Shown here piece after piece: positions 6,282 to 10,461 of a stretch of DNA of 10,461 bases. Below the pieces are notes generated by a model. It did no database searches. It saw nothing but the letters and a program-made list of their open reading frames with translations, and was not told where the DNA came from. How positions within the stretch are numbered: the stretch's first letter is position 1; every line of letters begins with the position of its first letter. Source of the DNA: CAYYHA01 sp964471535 (GTDB taxonomy: Bacteria > Myxococcota > Myxococcia > SLRQ01); assembly GCA_964471535.1 (NCBI GenBank), contig CAYYHA010000141.1, positions 1 through 10,461 on the forward strand, in the 5' to 3' direction. The position numbers and the translations under genes were made by a program.

Positions 6282-9179
6282 TCACGCGGTGGCGTGGCTC
6301 TTCCGGGTCAGCTCCACGAGCAGGCTCTCCACCACCCCACGGACCTGGGGGTGCTCGTCGAAAGCGAGGCGCACGATGCGCTCGCGCGCCTGTGCGGGGG
6401 GCAAACGGCGGGCGAGGAAGCGGGCGGCGGTCTCGCGGACGTAGGGGACGGTGGAGGTCAGGTGGAGGGTCATCGCTCCGTCGGTGGCCGGCTCGAGGCC
6501 GGGACGCGCCGCTTCGGTGAGGAAGTGCAGGGTGCAGGTGACGACCCACGGGTTCGAGTCCTGCAAGAGTTCGGCAACCGTCTCGGCGGGGGCGCGGGGG
6601 CGGTGCCCAAAGAGCTCCGCCCCCAGGGCGAGCCGCTCCGAAGGGGGCCGGTCCTCCACCAAGGGGAGGATCATCCGGCCGAGACGCTTCGACAGGGTGT
6701 TGTCGAGCAACTCGAGGGCATTGGCGCGCACCACCGCGTTCTCGGACCGGATCGACGTCGCCACCACCTCGATGGTCTTCGCCGGGTAGAGCACGCCAAG
6801 GAGCAGGAAGACACGTTCGATGGTGCGATCGAGTTTCTCGTCGAGGGCTCGGCGGAGCAGCGCATCGGCGGTGGAGCCGTCCTCGGAGAGCCCGAGATCC
6901 CAGGCGCTGCGCAGCACCCCATAGGCGGCGCGAAGTTCGTGGGTCAGGGCGGATTCCACAGCCCGCAGGTCGAGACGTAGCTTCGGGTTGCGGCAGGCTA
7001 CGCGGTTGAGGGCATGGCAGAGACGCTGCCGGAGCGTCTCGTCGCCCGCCCGAAGGTGTCGCACGAGGATATCCGCGGCCCGCTGAGTCCCAATCTTGGC
7101 GAGGACGCGCGGGATCTGCCGGCGCACGGCGGGGTTCTCGTACTCCTGATCGAGCACCTTCGCCAGGGTGTCCTCGATGCCGTCCCCGAAGGCCGCCAGC
7201 GCCGAAACCGCCGCCGCAGCGGTGGCCTTGTTGGCGAGCTTGTAGATCAGTGATGGCACCAGTTCGGGGCTGCCCAACTTCCCCGCCGCCTCGATGGCGG
7301 CGAGCTGCACCCCGACGTCGGGATCCCCCAGCAAGCGAAGCAGGGATTGGTAGAAGTTTCGGACTCTGATGGATCCCAGCACCCACGCGGCATGGCGCCG
7401 GTGCTCTGCGGACGGGTGTTCCAGTAGACTCTTGAGTGCCTCGGCCGCCGCCAGCACGCCATCCAGGCCGCTGTAGCGGATCATGCCCACGATGGCTGCG
7501 GCCCGGATGGGAAGGGCGGGGTCGTCGAGATAACGCTGCACCGCGCGGACCGCCTTCTCCTTCCCGATGGCGCAGTAGGTGGTGATCGCGGCCGCCCGGA
7601 CCTCCTCGGCGGGATCCTCGAAGTGGGCGAAGACGCGACTGCCGAACTGCAGGGAGGCGCGCACCCCCAGGTGCTCGAGGGCCCTGCGGCGCACGGTGGC
7701 GGACGGATGGTCGAGGAGCTCTGCGACCTCGGAATCCCAGTCCTTTCCCTCGACGTGGGGCAAGAGCTCGAGGGCGTTTAGCACCTCCCGCTCGTCGTCA
7801 CTGCGCAGGGAGCGCTCGAGCGCTTCGAGGGTGCTCGTGTCGGCGATGCGCATGCGCGACTCGCCCAGGTTCAGGCGGCGCCGGCGCAGGGTCTCCATGA
7901 GGCTGCGCACGTACTCCTTTCGGATGCCGAAGACGAGCCCGAGCCACGCCAGTCCGAGACTGACGGTCACGAAGGAGAGCAGGTGCACCCGATCGTTGAG
8001 TCCCGGGAAGGTCGCGACGCCGAGCGCGAGGAGGAGGCCGGTGGATCCATAGGCCACCGGCTTGAGGATCCCGTCGATGAAGGCCTTCGCCTTCAGACGA
8101 TTCTGTGCGGGGACCGGGAGGTAGAGCAGCTGCGTCGTGGCATCGTTGACGGTGTAGCGGAACACCGCGTCCGCGCCCTTCGCCACGGCAGCGGTGAGCG
8201 CCCGGGGAAAGGCGAGGATGCCCACCGACCCCAGGGTCAGGGCGCCGGGGAGCACGCCAAGGGCGGCGATGACTCCGAAGCGTTCGAGAAGGCGGCCGGT
8301 GACGAAGAGTTGAATGACGAGGGCCAGGATTCCGGTGAAGCCGTAGAGGAGGGAGAAGAAGGCGAGGAGTTCTTCCTTCTCGTAGGTCTGCTTGGCGAGG
8401 ATCTTGAACTGGTAGTCGACCAGGGTGGTCACGATGAAGGTGAGGGCCACCATGGCGGCGATGAAGCGCAGGTGGCGGGAGTGGAAGACGCGGGCGGTCT
8501 CGGCACCCAGGGCGATGCGGCCACTCGGCTTGCCGCTCCCGCTCCGACTGGCCTTCGCCTGTACGAGCTGATGCTGCCCCCGCTGCCCCAGTACGAGCAC
8601 GAGCATTACGCAGACCGCCAGGTTGGCGATCATCAGATAGATGAGGTTCTCCGTCCCCACCAGACGCACGATGGCGGCGGACCCGAAGCCGACCACGATG
8701 TTGGCCAGCACCCCGCCGGCTCCTATTACTCCGAAAAGCCGCTTGGCCTCGCGCGTGTTGTGGAGGGCATTGGCGAAGGTCCAGAACTGGATCACCAGCA
8801 TGCTCCCCATCACCTCCACGAGGACGTAGAGGGCCGGGTAGGTCAGCGGCAGGCCTCGGTACAGGGCGAGCCGCGCGAGCAGCAGGAGACCGATGAGCAG
8901 CAGCGTGCTGCCGGCGATGAGGCGATCGAGCCGGAAGCGGTCGGAGATGCGCGAGTAGAAGTAGCTCGAGGCGGAGACGGCTGCCGCGCTCGCGACGTAC
9001 ATCCACGGCAGCTTCGCGGCGTCGTACTCCTTCAGAAAGAGGGCCGCGGCGACGTTGCGGCCGAGAATGAAGGCCCCCACCGCGTTCAGGAGGTAGAAGA
9101 AGTGGAGCGCGGTGCGTGAGAGTTCGCCTCGGCGTACCTTCAGGAGCTGGTACAGAAGGTTGCTCCGCGCCTCCGCCAT
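6282..9179 (-). CDS. NTT/TLC-like (Npt1/Npt2-type) membrane carrier fused to HEAT repeats
   Basis: The 965-residue protein has two parts. Residues 22-420 are a polytopic carrier domain with about 11-12 hydrophobic segments, e.g. 25-45, 60-76, 87-106, 114-133, 150-172, 178-198, 237-260, 272-294, 300-325, 376-392, 399-420. Landmarks are VEVMGSMLVIQFWTFANAL (121-139), TREAKRLFGVIGAGGVLANI (142-161), and a FRYTVNDATTQLLYLP ... NRLKAKAFIDGIL segment (340-372), which match the ATP/ADP translocase-like family within the MFS clan. Residues about 450-960 are helical HEAT/PBS-lyase-like repeats, with recurring HPSATVRRRALEHLG, DPAEEVRAAAITTY, DPALPIRAAAIVGM and DPDVGVQLAAIEAAG motifs, a cytoplasmic interaction scaffold. 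The substrate is unknown: nucleotide transport is demonstrated for intracellular parasites but not for such free-living fusions. The ATG is preceded only by a weak GAGAG. It lies 63 bp after the barrel gene and 37 bp before the cNMP gene. Confidence 0.88.
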   Translation of the reverse strand: MAEARSNLLYQLLKVRRGELSRTALHFFYLLNAVGAFILGRNVAAALFLKEYDAAKLPWMYVASAAAVSASSYFYSRISDRFRLDRLIAGSTLLLIGLLLLARLALYRGLPLTYPALYVLVEVMGSMLVIQFWTFANALHNTREAKRLFGVIGAGGVLANIVVGFGSAAIVRLVGTENLIYLMIANLAVCVMLVLVLGQRGQHQLVQAKASRSGSGKPSGRIALGAETARVFHSRHLRFIAAMVALTFIVTTLVDYQFKILAKQTYEKEELLAFFSLLYGFTGILALVIQLFVTGRLLERFGVIAALGVLPGALTLGSVGILAFPRALTAAVAKGADAVFRYTVNDATTQLLYLPVPAQNRLKAKAFIDGILKPVAYGSTGLLLALGVATFPGLNDRVHLLSFVTVSLGLAWLGLVFGIRKEYVRSLMETLRRRRLNLGESRMRIADTSTLEALERSLRSDDEREVLNALELLPHVEGKDWDSEVAELLDHPSATVRRRALEHLGVRASLQFGSRVFAHFEDPAEEVRAAAITTYCAIGKEKAVRAVQRYLDDPALPIRAAAIVGMIRYSGLDGVLAAAEALKSLLEHPSAEHRRHAAWVLGSIRVRNFYQSLLRLLGDPDVGVQLAAIEAAGKLGSPELVPSLIYKLANKATAAAAVSALAAFGDGIEDTLAKVLDQEYENPAVRRQIPRVLAKIGTQRAADILVRHLRAGDETLRQRLCHALNRVACRNPKLRLDLRAVESALTHELRAAYGVLRSAWDLGLSEDGSTADALLRRALDEKLDRTIERVFLLLGVLYPAKTIEVVATSIRSENAVVRANALELLDNTLSKRLGRMILPLVEDRPPSERLALGAELFGHRPRAPAETVAELLQDSNPWVVTCTLHFLTEAARPGLEPATDGAMTLHLTSTVPYVRETAARFLARRLPPAQARERIVRLAFDEHPQVRGVVESLLVELTRKSHATA

Positions 9180-9242
9180 GGACTCTCACGCTAGCACGAG
9201 CCCGCCTTGGAGGGTGAGGCGGCGCCGGTGCACGGGGCCTTG
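9180..9242 (-). other. short spacer between barrel and carrier genes
   Basis: This 63-bp gap has no recognisable promoter or terminator. It contains a GGCGCC palindrome near 9221 and, just before the carrier start on the minus strand, a weak purine stretch (GAGAG). Co-transcription of the two genes is therefore likely. Confidence 0.5.
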
Positions 9243-10461
9243 CTAGAAGCTGCCTCCGAAGCCGAGGAAGGGACCGGGCGCTGCCCCCTCGCCGAAGCCG
9301 ACGGCATAGCCAGCACGCAGGCGCACCTGCAGGTAGTAGGAGAGGACGATGTCCACGCGCAGCTCGGCGCCAAGACCGAAGGCGGGTGGCCCGTCCAGAT
9401 CGAAGGGCGGATCGCCTGCACTCCCCACGTCGGCAAAGAGCGCGCCGTGGACCTGCCGGATGAAGAAGGGGAGGAAGTCGAACCCGAAGTCGGGCGTGAA
9501 GAGAGGAAAGCGGTATTCGAGGTTGGCCGCGAAGTAACCGTCGCCAAGTCTCACGAAGGGGGGGAAGCCGCGCACCGTGGCTCCGCCGAAGCGCGAGCCC
9601 TCGATGAGTGCGCGCACCGGGTCGTCGAAGCGCAGGCCGCCGACTCCGAAGAGCCGCCGCCCTCCAAAGTCCCCCGTCCCGAGTCCCCCCTGCACCCGCA
9701 GGGCGAGCACGTGCGCGGGGTGCCACGGAAGGGCGGCGAAACCCGTGGCGGTGGCGAAGAGCTCCACGTAGTCGAAGTCGCCCCCGAAGAGACGGCTCGC
9801 GACGCGGGCGGTCAGCGAGAGCCGGGCCCCTTCCGTGGCACTCGTCGTCTCCGCATGGCCGTGTACCGTGGAGATGGCCCAGCGAGCACTGACGCGGGTG
9901 ACGGTGCCGCGTTCGGGAAGTCGGGGGGTCGGCTCGAGCGGATCGAAGGGCGCGATCACGCTCCTTGGCGCGCGGTGGTCGACCGCGAAGCCAAGGGAGA
10001 GGTCCTTGCCCCGGCGGATGCCGGGGGTGGGGAAGGTGACCTCGAACCCGGCGCGCCAGCTGCTCTCGAAGTAGGGGAGGCGCCGCCCCTCGCGCACGTG
10101 GACGGGCGGGCCGACCCGATCGAAGCTGCGCCCCGAGTACAGGCGCAGGGTGGGTGAGAGGCCACGGTAGGTGTAGCCAGCGGAGTAGCCGGGCTCACCG
10201 CTGGCGATCCCAAGCCAGGCGGCCGCGCTCCACTGGTGCCGCCCCAGGAGATCGGCGCCGGCGCTCATGGCCCCCAGGGTGAGCCCGGAGGCATCGGCAC
10301 CGGCAAGGGGGATCCAGTGGTAGGGGCGAAGCGAGGGCCAGGGGCTGTAGGGCACCACCGGGTAGAGGGTGGCGTTTCGGGGCGCGAAGGAAGGCTCGGC
10401 GCGGCGCTGCGGCGCCTCGGCCGGGGGGGCGGCGGCGGGGTCCACCCCTTCGAGGAGATAG
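9243..10461 (-). CDS. surface-antigen outer-membrane beta-barrel, C-terminal part (start outside window)
   Basis: The frame is open to the right edge (the upstream codons read YLLEG before VDPAAAPP), so the GTG at 10443-10445 is probably internal. About 405 residues are visible. They form a beta-barrel of the bacterial surface antigen (Omp85/BamA-like) type: a YSPWPSLRPYHWIPLAG lead-in, followed by alternating amphipathic strands (SAAAWLGIASGEPGYSAGY; RAGFEVTFPTPGI), a GGRRLFGVGGLRFDDPVRAL region, and an RGFPPFVRLGDGYFAANLEY motif. The latter resembles the conserved RG-f/y segment of Omp85 barrels. The protein ends FLGFGGSF, with the terminal Phe expected of a BAM-recognised beta-signal. In related bacteria similar C-terminal barrels follow TolB/WD40-like propellers in one polypeptide; that part would lie beyond the window. 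Its role may be outer-membrane protein or lipid translocation. It is the first visible gene of the minus-strand operon. Confidence 0.83.
   Translation of the reverse strand, partial: YLLEGVDPAAAPPAEAPQRRAEPSFAPRNATLYPVVPYSPWPSLRPYHWIPLAGADASGLTLGAMSAGADLLGRHQWSAAAWLGIASGEPGYSAGYTYRGLSPTLRLYSGRSFDRVGPPVHVREGRRLPYFESSWRAGFEVTFPTPGIRRGKDLSLGFAVDHRAPRSVIAPFDPLEPTPRLPERGTVTRVSARWAISTVHGHAETTSATEGARLSLTARVASRLFGGDFDYVELFATATGFAALPWHPAHVLALRVQGGLGTGDFGGRRLFGVGGLRFDDPVRALIEGSRFGGATVRGFPPFVRLGDGYFAANLEYRFPLFTPDFGFDFLPFFIRQVHGALFADVGSAGDPPFDLDGPPAFGLGAELRVDIVLSYYLQVRLRAGYAVGFGEGAAPGPFLGFGGSF

Noticed and set aside
4520..6520. Long plus-strand open frame (666 codons) opposite the Cys-rich and cNMP genes
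   Set aside because: It is antisense to two well-supported genes, its translation is low-complexity Ala/Gly/Val/Arg sequence with no domain, and it arises from GC-rich codon bias.
7983..9119. Plus-strand open frame of 378 codons inside the carrier gene
   Set aside because: It is a Glu/Gly/His-rich shadow of the opposite strand. The minus-strand frame has clear membrane segments and family motifs.

Overview
The window comes from a very GC-rich chromosome (my visual impression is about two thirds G+C). The gene content looks like a deltaproteobacterial or Myxococcota-type free-living bacterium: a MeaB/acyl-CoA dehydrogenase pair, a large cysteine-rich lipoprotein with an Asp/Gly linker, an NTT-like carrier fused to HEAT repeats, and a surface-antigen beta-barrel. 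The lineage is inferred from gene types; there is no rRNA or other marker to fix it.

Layout. Positions 1-4219 hold five tightly packed plus-strand genes: the 3' part of an acyl-CoA dehydrogenase, meaB, two small envelope proteins with lipoprotein-like signal peptides (GTG and TTG starts), and a HAD-IB phosphatase. Neighbours overlap by 4 bp or are separated by 2-5 bp, so they are probably one transcript. Positions 4220-4543 are a non-coding gap between convergent operons. It holds a compact array of five copies of a 27-bp unit, including an exact 47-bp-period duplication and hairpin-forming junctions. Positions 4544-10461 hold four minus-strand genes separated by 37-63 bp. In transcription order they are an outer-membrane surface-antigen barrel (start outside the window), a 965-residue NTT/TLC-like carrier with a HEAT-repeat tail, a stand-alone cyclic-nucleotide-binding protein, and a cysteine-rich lipoprotein.

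How they may work together. The plus-strand operon joins acyl-CoA oxidation with the GTPase chaperone of a B12-dependent acyl-CoA mutase, followed by envelope proteins whose link to that metabolism is unclear. The minus-strand operon looks like an envelope module: an outer-membrane barrel, an inner-membrane carrier with a protein-interaction scaffold, a small sensor that probably binds cAMP or cGMP, and a secreted or anchored Cys-rich protein. The most notable points are the carrier-HEAT protein with its sensor domain on a separate adjacent gene, and the repeat array, whose unit also has a diverged match inside the neighbouring Cys-rich gene.
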